Positions 17,647-26,368 of a DNA stretch of 64,000 nt are shown here, piece by piece (positions within the stretch are counted from its first letter, which is position 1; every line of letters starts with the position of its first letter). The DNA lies in NCBI GenBank assembly GCA_026707945.1, contig JAPOVV010000115.1, forward strand, positions 1 through 64,000. Direction: 5' to 3'. Source of the DNA: Gammaproteobacteria bacterium. GTDB taxonomy: Bacteria; Pseudomonadota; Gammaproteobacteria; Pseudomonadales; Azotimanducaceae. The notes below the pieces were generated by a model that made no database searches, was not told where the DNA came from, and worked only from the letters and a program-made list of their open reading frames with translations. Made by a program: the position numbers and the translations under genes.

Positions 17647-18888
17647 ATGGAACCGACGCACCGCCAGATTACCTATCGCCTGTTGCCCGTCACGCGCACC
17701 AAAGCCAAGCAACTCGAACGACTGGCGTCCACCTGTCGATTCGTCTGGAATCATTTTCTTGCCAAGCAGCTGAACGACTACCAGTTCGACCGCTGCTTCA
17801 CCGACACGTACGGCTTCAAACCGACGTCAACCAACCAGCCGACCAACTTCTTTTGGCTCGGCAAAGAATTCACCGCCCTGCGCCAGCGTACGTCATGGCT
17901 TCAAGACCACGCATTCAGTGTCGTTCGTTATACGCTGAAATACCAGGCGATTGCCTGGCGCAATTTCTTCAACGACACAACCGGCGACGTGGGCATGCCC
18001 AAGTTCAAGAGCCGCTATGCGGAGGACGATGGCTTCACGAATCCAGACCAGGTGAAAATTGTTAACGGGCAACTCTATGAACCAAAGATCGGCTGGTGCA
18101 AGCTGAGGCGTCGGGGCGGTAACCCGTATCCGGACGGCACACCGAAGCAGGCGCGGGTCATCCAACGGCATGGCAAGTGGTATGCGGTCGTCACCTACGC
18201 CGTGGCACGCGAGGTGTTGCCGGACGACGGTCGCGTCATTGGCGTTGACATGAACGTCGGTCAGGTCGCGACCAGCGAAGGGGAGTTGCTGCATCAAGCG
18301 AGGCTCGATCGTCTAAGGTATCGCAAGCGACGCTATCAGCGCATGATCGCGCGGCGTCAGAAAGGCAGCAACCGACGAGCCAGGGCGAAGCGAAAACTCA
18401 ATCGAACATGTGCGAAGATCGCCAACCAGCGACGCCGCTGGGCGCACGCGACGTCCCGGCACATTGCCGACCAAGCCCATACCGTCGCGGTGGAGGCGCT
18501 GCCGGTCAAGCGTATGAGCAAATCCGCGAAGGGCACCATAGCCCAGCCAGGGAAGCGCGTCAAGCAGAAAGCCGGACTGAATCGTTCGATCCAAGAAACG
18601 GGATGGGGTCAGCTGCGCGCGATGTTGGCGTACAAGGCGGGTCGCTTGGTGACGGTTGATCCGAAATACACCTCGCAACGATGCCACGTCTGTGGGCATG
18701 TCGACAATCGCAGTCGCAAAACACAGGCCATCTTCAAGTGTGTCCGATGCGGACACGAGTCAAACGCAGATATCAACGCTGCATTGAACATCAAGGCGTC
18801 GGCGACTGGCGCTGCTGGACGAGGGAGGATTGAACCGTTAGGTTATCCGATGATCCGTCAAAATGAACCCTGGTTATCACTTGGGTAG
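17647..18888 (+). CDS. tnpB: TnpB RNA-guided nuclease
   Basis: 413 residues, full length for TnpB. An N-terminal helical region (TCRFVWNHFLAKQL) is followed by the OrfB/RuvC-like nuclease with Asp201 (VIGVDMNVG), Glu283 (VAVEALPVKRM) and Asp375 (ESNADINAAL). The zinc ribbon lies between the last two (Cys346, Cys349, Cys365, Cys368). All catalytic residues are present, so it is probably active. TnpB cuts DNA guided by an RNA made from the right end of its element. No tnpA is adjacent. The codon use (CGC, GCG, GTC rich) looks more GC-rich than neighbours, suggesting transfer. The stop codon lies in the right inverted repeat. A TATACT -10-like box (17634-17639) just upstream would give a nearly leaderless mRNA. 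Confidence 0.93.
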   Translation: MEPTHRQITYRLLPVTRTKAKQLERLASTCRFVWNHFLAKQLNDYQFDRCFTDTYGFKPTSTNQPTNFFWLGKEFTALRQRTSWLQDHAFSVVRYTLKYQAIAWRNFFNDTTGDVGMPKFKSRYAEDDGFTNPDQVKIVNGQLYEPKIGWCKLRRRGGNPYPDGTPKQARVIQRHGKWYAVVTYAVAREVLPDDGRVIGVDMNVGQVATSEGELLHQARLDRLRYRKRRYQRMIARRQKGSNRRARAKRKLNRTCAKIANQRRRWAHATSRHIADQAHTVAVEALPVKRMSKSAKGTIAQPGKRVKQKAGLNRSIQETGWGQLRAMLAYKAGRLVTVDPKYTSQRCHVCGHVDNRSRKTQAIFKCVRCGHESNADINAALNIKASATGAAGRGRIEPLGYPMIRQNEPWLSLG

Positions 18889-18905
18889 TCAGGGTTATAA
18901 GTCCC
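18883..18905 (-). repeat. Right terminal inverted repeat of the TnpB element
   Basis: Reverse complement of the left repeat at 21 of 23 positions. It includes the tnpB stop codon (18886-18888) and one arm of a hairpin aaccctg/cagggtt (18866-18872 / 18890-18896). Confidence 0.85.
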
Positions 18906-18913
18906 AAATATAG
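18906..18913. repeat. 8-bp target-site duplication, right copy
   Basis: aaatatag directly after the right inverted repeat, identical to 17563-17570. Confidence 0.85.
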
Positions 18914-19016
18914 ACCATCGAACGACGGAAAATTAGTTTTTTATTGCTTTTTTTGTATAGTAGATTGACGCTGGTAAGGTTTTCGTCGCGTAAATGCGGC
19001 GTCGGAGGCATGACAG

Positions 19017-21872
19017 ATGTTCAAGCACTGTCCTATAACCACGTCTGACTTTCACTTTAGAAAGTTCACACTCTTCCACAAGAGTATTGCGCTCGCGCTA
19101 GTTCTGAGCGTTTCTACCGTCCAAGCTCAGCAGGAGCAGACTGCTGAAGGCGACGATCAAGACGAGTTAGCTATGGCGATCGAAGAGATTGTCGTTACCG
19201 CTGAGAAACGAGAAGAAAACGTTCTTGAAGTTCCGTTGACATTGACCGCACTCAGTGCACAGATGCTAGAGGAACTAGGACTATCTAACGCTCTCGATTT
19301 AGAGCAGCTGGTCCCTGGACTTCAATTCGGTAGCGCGGCATTGCAACAACGAAGCGATGGTCAAGGCATCACGATCCGAGGAATCGGGACACAGAGTGCG
19401 CGAGAACTTCACTCTGATTTAGCCGTCGCGGTTTATGTAGATGGCGTATACACAGTCGACACGTACGGTCTGGCACCGAATCTATTCGATGTCGAGCGTG
19501 TTGAGGTAGCGCGTGGTCCTCAAGGTACCCTAAATGGCCGAAACTCGATTGCAGGATCGATTAGCTATCACACGCGTAAACCGACTGCCGAACGAGACAC
19601 AATAGTGCTCGCAGAGATGACGGATCAAGCGACTCAGCGCATCAACGCGGCGTTTGGAGGCGCAATTACGGATTCACTGTTTTACCGCTTGCGTGGTGGC
19701 TTTCTAACGGGTGATGGTTCGCAGGAGAATGTCGGCGTTGGCAATGACTTGGGAGCGCCCGACCAACGTTCATTTGCGCCACAACTTCGTTTTAAGAACG
19801 ATGTGCTAGACGTCAATCTTGGGTATGAATACACGCGTGATCAGGGTTCAGAGGAGGCTTTAGTCCGGTTCGCCGACGTCGCGCGCAACAATCCAAGACA
19901 AGGGAATTGGTTCTTGTATGACCAACCGATGCCGTCACTCACCGAGTGCGACAATCCACCGATCACTGGGGTTCCGGGCACAAGCGTCTTTCAAACTACG
20001 CCGATTGATGCTCAAGTTCATTGTGATGATCTGCAGAACATCGTTGCCAGTAACCGGAACGGTGTACAGGACAGCGAAACGACTCGCGTAAAACTCAATA
20101 TCGATTGGGAGTTTTCCGATTCGCTTATCCTGCGATACACCTTCGGTAACGGTGAAACACACACCGCAGCAGGACAAGATGGGGATGGCACAGCGCGCGT
20201 TGGACGAACGGGCGAACCGAGCGTACCCGCGGATCTTGATACGTCAACCCAAGTCAACTGTCCGGATGTTGGTACGACCGACGAATATTCGTGTTGGACG
20301 ACATTGGCGGAATCGGGCTTGTCGTTTGAAGATACCGAGACCATTCACCGTTTTATGAACGACGAAACGTCGCATGAACTCCAGCTAATTTCGAATTTCG
20401 ATGGGCCATTCAACTATGTAACTGGAATCTATAGCTACGAAAATGAGACTTTCTGGGATCAAGGTGGTTTCAACTATGCGGCGCCATGGCGATTCGTGGA
20501 TGCAGATGAAGCTGCCGTCGCGGCCTCGCCGATTTTTGGTGCATATGAAGTAACGAGCTGTCAGTCATATCTAGACGATTTCTTCATCCCGACATTCGGT
20601 GATCCTAGTACCGGGATTGTTTTCGGCAGCTTTGGCGTTGGTTGCCCCATGGGCACTGACCATGTACGAAGCAGCTCATTCTTCAGTTCGACGGTATCCG
20701 AAACACGCGCTGCGTTCGTCAACTTGGAATACCAGCTTGATGACCAATGGAACATCTCGGGCGGTCTTAGATGGACCAAAGACGAGAAAGTCAGGACTGG
20801 TGTCGTGCCGCCCGACGTCGTGGACGTCATTGGTGATTCGCTGCCAGGCACGCTACCGAACAGTCTCTTCGTCGGGGATTTCTTTGGCACAGGCGTTCCC
20901 GTAGTGTTTACAGGGAGCGCGGGATCACCGACACCGACGTCCTGGGAGGCGGTGATTGGGCATGTCAGCCTTGAATATGTGCTAAGAGAAAATCTGATGT
21001 ATTACGGACGTCTGTCGACAGGTTATCGAGCAGGCGGATTCAATTGGCAGTACTTGGATGTCAAGAGTAGTTTCGATGAGGAAGAGCTCGTCAACTACGA
21101 GTTCGGTGTTAAAGGACTCTTCCTAGACGACAGGGTGCAGTTCACAGGTGGTGTATTCCTTCAAGACTTTGAAAACTACCAGTTGACCGCTTTGCAACCT
21201 GTAGACCCGATATTTCTTCAACCGACGGACGACACGCCCTTGCGCGAGCACACGATCAACGTTGGCGATAGCACGGTGATCTGGGGATTCGAAGGCGAGT
21301 TTTTGTATCACCTGAGTGACCGTTGGCGGTTATCGGGGTTCTACAGCCTCCTTCAATCCGAATTGGGTACGCATAGTACGGTCGTTCGAGCGGACCCGGA
21401 TCAGGAATTCGAAGACTATGTATTCACGAACCCAGGTGCAGATCCAGCGGGTCCGGATGGCGTCATAGGAACGCCTGACGATTTCCAAGATACCAATCGC
21501 GTCCCGATTCCGAGAGATCACACTGGCGATGAACTTCCGCAAATGCCGAACCATAAGTTCGCGGCTACTGCAGCGTACCTGGTCCCTCTAGCGGAAAGAG
21601 GTTCGTTGCAGTTGCTCGGGACCTGGAGTTTCACAGGCGAGCGCTGGCCCCAGCGCGCTGGCAACATTCCGAAGAACAAAATCCCGTCGTACAGTCGCCT
21701 AGACTTGCGAGCGAATTGGGATTCTGCTGACGGCGTTTGGTCAACGAGCGTATACGTTCAGAACGTATTCGACAAGATTGGAATTTCGGAATCGATATCG
21801 ATCGACCTACAGGGCTCCTTGACGGAACCTCGACAAATAGGTGCGCAATTGCGATGGCGTCCACAGCCGTAG
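19017..21872 (+). CDS. TonB-dependent outer-membrane receptor (CirA-like), second copy
   Basis: 951 residues. ATG 19017 has a good Shine-Dalgarno ggagg at 19004-19008. The signal peptide hydrophobic core (SIALALVLSVSTVQA) ends at QAQ-QE. Then come the TonB-box-like EEIVVTAEKREE, a plug domain (DLEQLVPGLQF, ITIRGIGTQ, VERVEVARGPQGTLNGRNSIAGSISY), and a beta-barrel with VYVQNVFDK near the end. The C-terminus (QLRWRPQP) lacks a terminal Phe but retains the beta strand. It is the same subfamily as the receptor at 7866 but only distantly alike, so the substrates may differ. The TnpB element sits about 100 bp upstream and may have replaced or displaced its promoter. Confidence 0.92.
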   Translation: MFKHCPITTSDFHFRKFTLFHKSIALALVLSVSTVQAQQEQTAEGDDQDELAMAIEEIVVTAEKREENVLEVPLTLTALSAQMLEELGLSNALDLEQLVPGLQFGSAALQQRSDGQGITIRGIGTQSARELHSDLAVAVYVDGVYTVDTYGLAPNLFDVERVEVARGPQGTLNGRNSIAGSISYHTRKPTAERDTIVLAEMTDQATQRINAAFGGAITDSLFYRLRGGFLTGDGSQENVGVGNDLGAPDQRSFAPQLRFKNDVLDVNLGYEYTRDQGSEEALVRFADVARNNPRQGNWFLYDQPMPSLTECDNPPITGVPGTSVFQTTPIDAQVHCDDLQNIVASNRNGVQDSETTRVKLNIDWEFSDSLILRYTFGNGETHTAAGQDGDGTARVGRTGEPSVPADLDTSTQVNCPDVGTTDEYSCWTTLAESGLSFEDTETIHRFMNDETSHELQLISNFDGPFNYVTGIYSYENETFWDQGGFNYAAPWRFVDADEAAVAASPIFGAYEVTSCQSYLDDFFIPTFGDPSTGIVFGSFGVGCPMGTDHVRSSSFFSSTVSETRAAFVNLEYQLDDQWNISGGLRWTKDEKVRTGVVPPDVVDVIGDSLPGTLPNSLFVGDFFGTGVPVVFTGSAGSPTPTSWEAVIGHVSLEYVLRENLMYYGRLSTGYRAGGFNWQYLDVKSSFDEEELVNYEFGVKGLFLDDRVQFTGGVFLQDFENYQLTALQPVDPIFLQPTDDTPLREHTINVGDSTVIWGFEGEFLYHLSDRWRLSGFYSLLQSELGTHSTVVRADPDQEFEDYVFTNPGADPAGPDGVIGTPDDFQDTNRVPIPRDHTGDELPQMPNHKFAATAAYLVPLAERGSLQLLGTWSFTGERWPQRAGNIPKNKIPSYSRLDLRANWDSADGVWSTSVYVQNVFDKIGISESISIDLQGSLTEPRQIGAQLRWRPQP

Positions 21873-22019
21873 TTGCACGGTACTTTATTTAGCTAACAGT
21901 TGGTTGTGACGTTCGGCTTCAATTTGGGGTAGGTGCGCCACCTAGACCCAGTTGTGTCTAAGTCGACGGCTCTGCCCATGCGCGCAATGAATTGAGCGTA
22001 TGCCGACGTGAACGGTTCC

Positions 22020-23111
22020 CTATACCGGACGCGTCGGTAGCGCCACAATCGCTGTAGCGTAAGCCGTAGCTAACCCAGATTGGTTCTGGTTTTCAATTGA
22101 CAACTCAACCAGATGGTCCTCGCCATCGACGAACTTTTTGCCCACTTTACCGACAACGGTATTCGTGTCGCCGACGACATTCGGATGACGAACAGACGCA
22201 TGGAGTTTCTTTAACGTGCCGTGGTCCCCCATCCAATCAGTCGCAGCTTGGGCTAACCAACAGACGCGTTGGGGGCCAAAGTCAAACTGACCAGGCATAT
22301 TGCGGCGTTTTTGGGCGTGTTCTTCATCAAAACGACCGCCGCCACCAAGATCGGTCGAACCCTCTGCTGCCAGCGATGCGCGTGTGCTGCGACCCGTACC
22401 AAGTACGCCATGAGTAAATAGAAACAGCTCCGTAACGGAATAGGTGCCTTTCTGTAAGGGATCGAGCTCATCCCCTTCAACGACATCTTCCCAAAAAAGT
22501 GTTTCGTTACCTTGCCGACTTCGCTCAAAGACTAGCGGGTCTGCAGGAACGACCTTACGTTGGCTCGGCTCCTTCGCTTCGCGGTTGTATTCGAGTGTGC
22601 CGCCAGTATTTTGATAGCGAGCCATGAGGGTTTTGATCGTGGCTACCATTTCATGGCGCTGATTGGTGAACGTGACGTGTCCCGTGTTGAAATTGATTGG
22701 TCCGATCCTTGAACTGGTCTTCCGCATCGTCTCGCCGACTGTTTCAGTTGCGGTAATCGTGTCGTCGCGCCAGATTGGACGAATGAAGTCAATCTCCGCA
22801 CCGGCGTAGTTCACAGGAAGGTACTGCGTATTTACCCGTGCTCGGTTAATAGCGCCGGTTTCGCCAGCGACAACCCCTAGAGTAACTGCGTACAGAAACG
22901 TCGGTGCTGCGACAAGATCCTCATAGCGACTGGTAGCCGCGTATTCAGGAGACCTAAATAAGGGGTTGTAGTCACCAACGCCGTCTGCATAGCGTCGTAA
23001 GTTGTCAACCGTCGCTTGTTTCGACGCACGATGTGGCAGGACGGTACCGATACCTTTTCGATACTCGTCTTGGAACTCGTCAAGCGTGGTGATCAGGTTC
23101 GGTTCAGACAT
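22020..23111 (-). CDS. FAS1-like / MaoC-type dehydratase
   Basis: 363 residues forming two hotdog domains. The N-terminal FAS1-like dehydratase domain (ATVDNLRRYADGVGDYNPLFRSPEYA, residues ~33-58, with the D.NPL signature) is followed by a MaoC-like half (LVFERSRQGNETLFWEDVVEGDELDPLQKG...). Such enzymes hydrate or dehydrate acyl-CoA intermediates. A C-terminal stretch AYATAIVALP is the last hotdog strand. Cytosolic. It is 43 bp downstream of the PhyH-like gene on the same strand, so the two probably form an operon for oxidation and hydration of an acyl chain or steroid side chain. Substrate unknown. Confidence 0.85.
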   Translation of the reverse strand: MSEPNLITTLDEFQDEYRKGIGTVLPHRASKQATVDNLRRYADGVGDYNPLFRSPEYAATSRYEDLVAAPTFLYAVTLGVVAGETGAINRARVNTQYLPVNYAGAEIDFIRPIWRDDTITATETVGETMRKTSSRIGPINFNTGHVTFTNQRHEMVATIKTLMARYQNTGGTLEYNREAKEPSQRKVVPADPLVFERSRQGNETLFWEDVVEGDELDPLQKGTYSVTELFLFTHGVLGTGRSTRASLAAEGSTDLGGGGRFDEEHAQKRRNMPGQFDFGPQRVCWLAQAATDWMGDHGTLKKLHASVRHPNVVGDTNTVVGKVGKKFVDGEDHLVELSIENQNQSGLATAYATAIVALPTRPV

Positions 23112-23154
23112 CGAACGGTCTCCGTCGTTTGTCAGTGATTCAGTAGTACCGCTT

Positions 23155-24084
23155 TCATGCCGCCTTCTTTCTTTGATCGGCTAATCGAGCGAGACGTTTT
23201 TTGTCAGCTTCAGACATGTACTTGACACCACGGGCGTAGTCTGGACCGTGTTCGTCCCACCCCATGTAATCGTCTGCACCGACTAGTCGAGCAAATTCGG
23301 GTGGATTGCGATCGATCATTTCCTGGGTAACACGCCATTGGTACGCTTCTTGTGTCTTAAGCCGCCGATGACAGTGGTAGCTGGTCACGTTGAGGCGGAG
23401 ACCTTCCGTTTTCTTTGGGAACGCGCCATGCCACGTGTTGCCATGCCAGGCGATCAAGGAACCCGCTTCTGCTTCGACAGGTACTGCTCGCTTCTCTCCT
23501 TCACCAGGGCCTGGTTGACGACAGTACAGATGACTGCCCGGTACCATAGCAATCGCGCCATTGTCCAGCGTGTAGTCGGTGAGACAGTACGCTGCGTTTG
23601 CGACGTCTGAGCATGCGGGTAGATGCCCATCCCGATCGGGGGGCGAGTCGCTGTGCAAACCTAGAGATTCCCGTTCGCCTTTCCATTTGACGAATGAGGT
23701 CATGCTTGAAAGTTGCTGCTGACCGCGCATTAGATAATCGATGAGTGCATAGAGAGTGGGATTCATCACCCACTCTTCGAAGACACGATCCGCCATAAGT
23801 AGGTAAAACAAGAGGAATTGGCCATCTGTTTGTGGCTGTGCCTTGTACTCACCGAATTCGCCGTTGCTATCAAGCGAAAAATCCACGCCAGTACGCTCCT
23901 TACAGAGACGAAGTACGGTATCGCGAATGCGTTCAAAAAACGCCTTGTCTGCCACTTTTTCTGGTGGCACGACCGTAAAGCCGTATGTGTCGAGTTCGTA
24001 GATATTCGTTTCCAGTCCGAGCGATTTGACACGATTGAACGTCTTGTTGAGAGCGTCGGTTGATTTGAACTTTCCGAATTCCAT
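23155..24084 (-). CDS. Phytanoyl-CoA dioxygenase (PhyH) family protein
   Basis: 309 residues. Fe(II) ligands are His144-x-Asp146 (LGLHSDSPPD) and distal His219 (GNTWHGAF), with Arg230 positioned for 2-oxoglutarate. NGAIAMVPGSH between them is a PhyH signature. Its start is supported by an aaagg Shine-Dalgarno about 8 nt upstream. It shows little resemblance to the other PhyH protein in this window outside the active site. The first gene of a probable two-gene operon with the dehydratase. The reaction is likely hydroxylation of a small lipid or acyl compound. Confidence 0.88.
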   Translation of the reverse strand: MEFGKFKSTDALNKTFNRVKSLGLETNIYELDTYGFTVVPPEKVADKAFFERIRDTVLRLCKERTGVDFSLDSNGEFGEYKAQPQTDGQFLLFYLLMADRVFEEWVMNPTLYALIDYLMRGQQQLSSMTSFVKWKGERESLGLHSDSPPDRDGHLPACSDVANAAYCLTDYTLDNGAIAMVPGSHLYCRQPGPGEGEKRAVPVEAEAGSLIAWHGNTWHGAFPKKTEGLRLNVTSYHCHRRLKTQEAYQWRVTQEMIDRNPPEFARLVGADDYMGWDEHGPDYARGVKYMSEADKKRLARLADQRKKAA

Positions 24085-24213
24085 ATGAGTACCTTTCAGA
24101 AAATACGATCTGACGTCGCATAGAACGTCTATCGGAAGGTAAGTGTAGTGATACGCTTCGTCGAGTCATTGCCGATCTCGGGTGGACTAGCGAGAAATGG
24201 GTGAAAGCACAAA

Positions 24214-25143
24214 ATGGACCTAGAAGACGTGTTTGAGGCACTAGCAAGTGGGAGACAATTGAAAGAGGCTGCCTTAGACCCGTCAGTACAGTCGCAGCTT
24301 GCTGAATACGGCGTCTTTGCTACAGAAGGTGTCCTGTCACTTCAACGAAATGAACTCTTAGACTCCGCAACCATCGAGTCCGAGTTGAATGAAGCCACGC
24401 GAATGTGGCTACGACGATTGGATGTGTTGCCCTGGACCGAGAGCACAAATAGTGACTTATTGGAGCTGTCGCACGATCGTGACATCGATGGCTGGGTCCG
24501 CACCGCGGAGGTGCAAACGAGTGGTCGAGGTCGTCGCGGACGACAGTGGGTATCGCCATTCGCGAAAAATGTAGCGCTAAGCGTTGGTATCTCGATCGAT
24601 CGTTCAACGGCTGAAATCGGTGCTATTAGTCTTGCGATTGGTTTGATGACGTCTAGTGTGCTTGATGCTCTCGAAATCGAAGATGTAAAACTGAAATGGC
24701 CGAATGACGTATTAATCGCTCAATGCAAGGTCGGCGGCATCCTTATCGAATTGGCGGATGCACAACGTCCGGCGTCACTGGTTGTAGGTATTGGCATGAA
24801 CGTTAACGATGCACCAGGCATCGACGTCACCGGTGATTATCGAGCGACTCGCGTCGTCGACCATTTGGCGTCCTGTTCGCGCAACATACTTGTAGCACGA
24901 CTAATTAACGGGATACACGAAACGGTTCGAGGGTTTGAAGAATTCGGTTTTGGTGCGTTTAAAAACCGATGGGCACTGCACGACGTGCTTCTCGGACGGC
25001 AAGTCGTTTTGTCAGGCGTAGAACCCCCCATCACGGGCATTGGAGCAGGAATTGATGATGAAGGCGCGTATTTGATCGAGACCGATACTGGGCTCCAACG
25101 CGCGATCGGCGGCGAATTGAGTCTAAGAATTTCCGACGACTGA
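24214..25143 (+). CDS. birA: Biotin-[acetyl-CoA-carboxylase] ligase
   Basis: 309 residues. The catalytic domain is clear: ESTNSDLLEL, the biotin-adenylate loop GRGRRGRQW (104-112), KWPNDVLI...KVGGILIE and VVGIGMNVND, followed by a C-terminal SH3-like domain (DVLLGRQVVLSG...). The enzyme makes biotinyl-AMP and attaches biotin to AccB. The N-terminal ~65 residues are in the position of the DNA-binding domain of BirA. They look only weakly helix-turn-helix-like, so repressor function is doubtful. A genuinely conserved housekeeping enzyme in an otherwise accessory region. Confidence 0.92.
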   Translation: MDLEDVFEALASGRQLKEAALDPSVQSQLAEYGVFATEGVLSLQRNELLDSATIESELNEATRMWLRRLDVLPWTESTNSDLLELSHDRDIDGWVRTAEVQTSGRGRRGRQWVSPFAKNVALSVGISIDRSTAEIGAISLAIGLMTSSVLDALEIEDVKLKWPNDVLIAQCKVGGILIELADAQRPASLVVGIGMNVNDAPGIDVTGDYRATRVVDHLASCSRNILVARLINGIHETVRGFEEFGFGAFKNRWALHDVLLGRQVVLSGVEPPITGIGAGIDDEGAYLIETDTGLQRAIGGELSLRISDD

Positions 25144-25187
25144 TCGCTGAGAACGGAGAGAAGACCAGCGACTGCCGATCGGTCGTA

Positions 25188-25243
25188 TCGCTAATAATTA
25201 GCGAAGGTGGGAAAAACGTGCTAAAAAAGAACCAAAATTAGCA
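25188..25243. promoter_or_regulatory. Putative operator with four GCTAA/TTAGC half-sites
   Basis: tcgctaa-taa-ttagcga (25188-25204) is a perfect inverted repeat. A second pair tgctaa (25219-25224) / ttagca (25238-25243) uses the same half-site with wider spacing. They lie just upstream of a possible -35 box and the Rieske-P450 operon. This looks like a dimeric repressor site (for example TetR- or MarR-like), but no regulator gene is adjacent. Confidence 0.5.
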
Positions 25244-25245
25244 AG

Positions 25246-25274
25246 TTGGACTGGAATCTATCGTATTGGACAAT
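25246..25274 (+). promoter_or_regulatory. Possible sigma-70 promoter of the Rieske-P450 operon
   Basis: ttggac (25246-25251), 17-bp spacer, gacaat (25269-25274): 5/6 and 4/6 matches to the consensus. Immediately downstream of the inverted repeats. Confidence 0.4.
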
Positions 25275-25327
25275 GAGAGAGATCGCGTAATGGCGGTCCG
25301 GCTATACGCGCTCTCTGGTAACACGGT

Positions 25328-26368
25328 TTGACTGAGCGCATAGAAGCCATGGAAGGCACAAATACATCGGATGATTGCGAGCCTTTAAGGGAAGACGCAC
25401 TCTACCCGTTCCCTGAAGGCTGGTACGTGGTGGAGGAGAGTCGCGAACTAGCTTACGGCGAACTGAAAGAACGCAAGTGGCTCGGACACTCAATCGTGTA
25501 CTGGCGAGACCTAAATGGCGACGTGTGCGTCGCTGACGGAACATGCCCTCACCTTGGATCGTATTTGGGTCCTGCGGCCGGTGGGAAATTGAAAAACGGA
25601 CACTTAGTTTGTCCGTTCCACGGGTTTGAATACGATGTCAACGGGACATGCGTGCGCGCACGTGATGTCAAACCCCCACGCTCGGCACGTTTAAAACGTT
25701 TCGCCGTGGCTGAAACAAATGGATTGATATTTGCGTACTTCGGTGGAGATGGAGGCAATCCACGTTGGCGAACGCCGGTTTTCCCTACGGACACTGTGGC
25801 ACGTGGAATCCGTCGCATGAAATTCAGAGCTCATCCACAAACAACGAGCGAAAATTCTGTAGACATGCATCATTTAGAGGAAGTCCACGGCTACACAGAA
25901 TTAACGAAGCTCCGCGAAACTGAAGTTTGTGGTCCTTTTCTATTTTCTTCCTACTCTTTTACTCGCAACATGCTGACGTTTGGTTTGCGCAGACTTAAAC
26001 TCGCGGTAGAAATTTCGATCGGCGTGTGGGGGCTTGGTGTGTCGACCGTTAACGTCGCCACTGAATACGGTATCCTCGCACGGCAGTGGGTTTTGTCGAC
26101 TCCGATTGATGGCGAGATGATTGAAATGTGGTTGATTGTTGATATACGGAGACTGCCTAACTGGTGGTGGCTGAGAAGCCGCCTTCGAAGTCCTGCAGCG
26201 AAGTTGGCGGCGAAGTTAGCAGTGAACGATCTTGAATGGGAAGTAACGAAAGATGCGGTGATTTGGGACAAACAAAGTTACCGTTCACGACCGGCGTATT
26301 CCGCGTTGGATCGGGACATCTCTTTGTTTCGCCGATATTGTGAGCAGTTTTATTCGAAGGTTGTGTAG
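25328..26368 (+). CDS. Rieske non-heme iron oxygenase (sterol/steroid-type)
   Basis: 346 residues from TTG 25328; ATG 25349 is an alternative. The Rieske [2Fe-2S] motif is Cys73-Pro-His75 ... Cys95-x2-His98 (CPHLG/CPFHG). The mononuclear iron site is Asp179, His182, His187 (NSVDMHHLEEVH). The layout resembles steroid- or sterol-active oxygenases such as KshA, cholesterol 7-desaturase (DAF-36/Neverland) and the bacterial C-4 demethylation oxygenase SdmA. I cannot tell which from the sequence alone. The TAG stop shares its G with the GTG start of the downstream GPP34-P450 gene, so the two are translationally coupled and likely act in one pathway. Electron donor genes are not in the window. Confidence 0.87.
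   Translation: MTERIEAMEGTNTSDDCEPLREDALYPFPEGWYVVEESRELAYGELKERKWLGHSIVYWRDLNGDVCVADGTCPHLGSYLGPAAGGKLKNGHLVCPFHGFEYDVNGTCVRARDVKPPRSARLKRFAVAETNGLIFAYFGGDGGNPRWRTPVFPTDTVARGIRRMKFRAHPQTTSENSVDMHHLEEVHGYTELTKLRETEVCGPFLFSSYSFTRNMLTFGLRRLKLAVEISIGVWGLGVSTVNVATEYGILARQWVLSTPIDGEMIEMWLIVDIRRLPNWWWLRSRLRSPAAKLAAKLAVNDLEWEVTKDAVIWDKQSYRSRPAYSALDRDISLFRRYCEQFYSKVV

Larger units (their letters stand above)
17571..18905 (+). mobile_element. TnpB-only insertion element with terminal inverted repeats
   Basis: 1335-bp element. The left end gggacttataacc(tc)gactaccc (17571-17593) and the reverse complement of the right end (18883-18905) match at 21 of 23 positions. The element is flanked by perfect 8-bp direct repeats aaatatag. 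It holds a single gene, tnpB, and no DDE or Y1 transposase. TIRs with an 8-bp duplication are the hallmark of DDE transposition (for example ISL3- or IS1595-type). IS200/IS605 elements have neither. The simplest reading is a non-autonomous DDE element carrying TnpB as passenger. It inserted upstream of the second TonB receptor. Confidence 0.85.

Noticed and set aside
17571-18905. Ordinary IS200/IS605-type element
   Set aside because: Those lack terminal inverted repeats and target duplications; this one has both.
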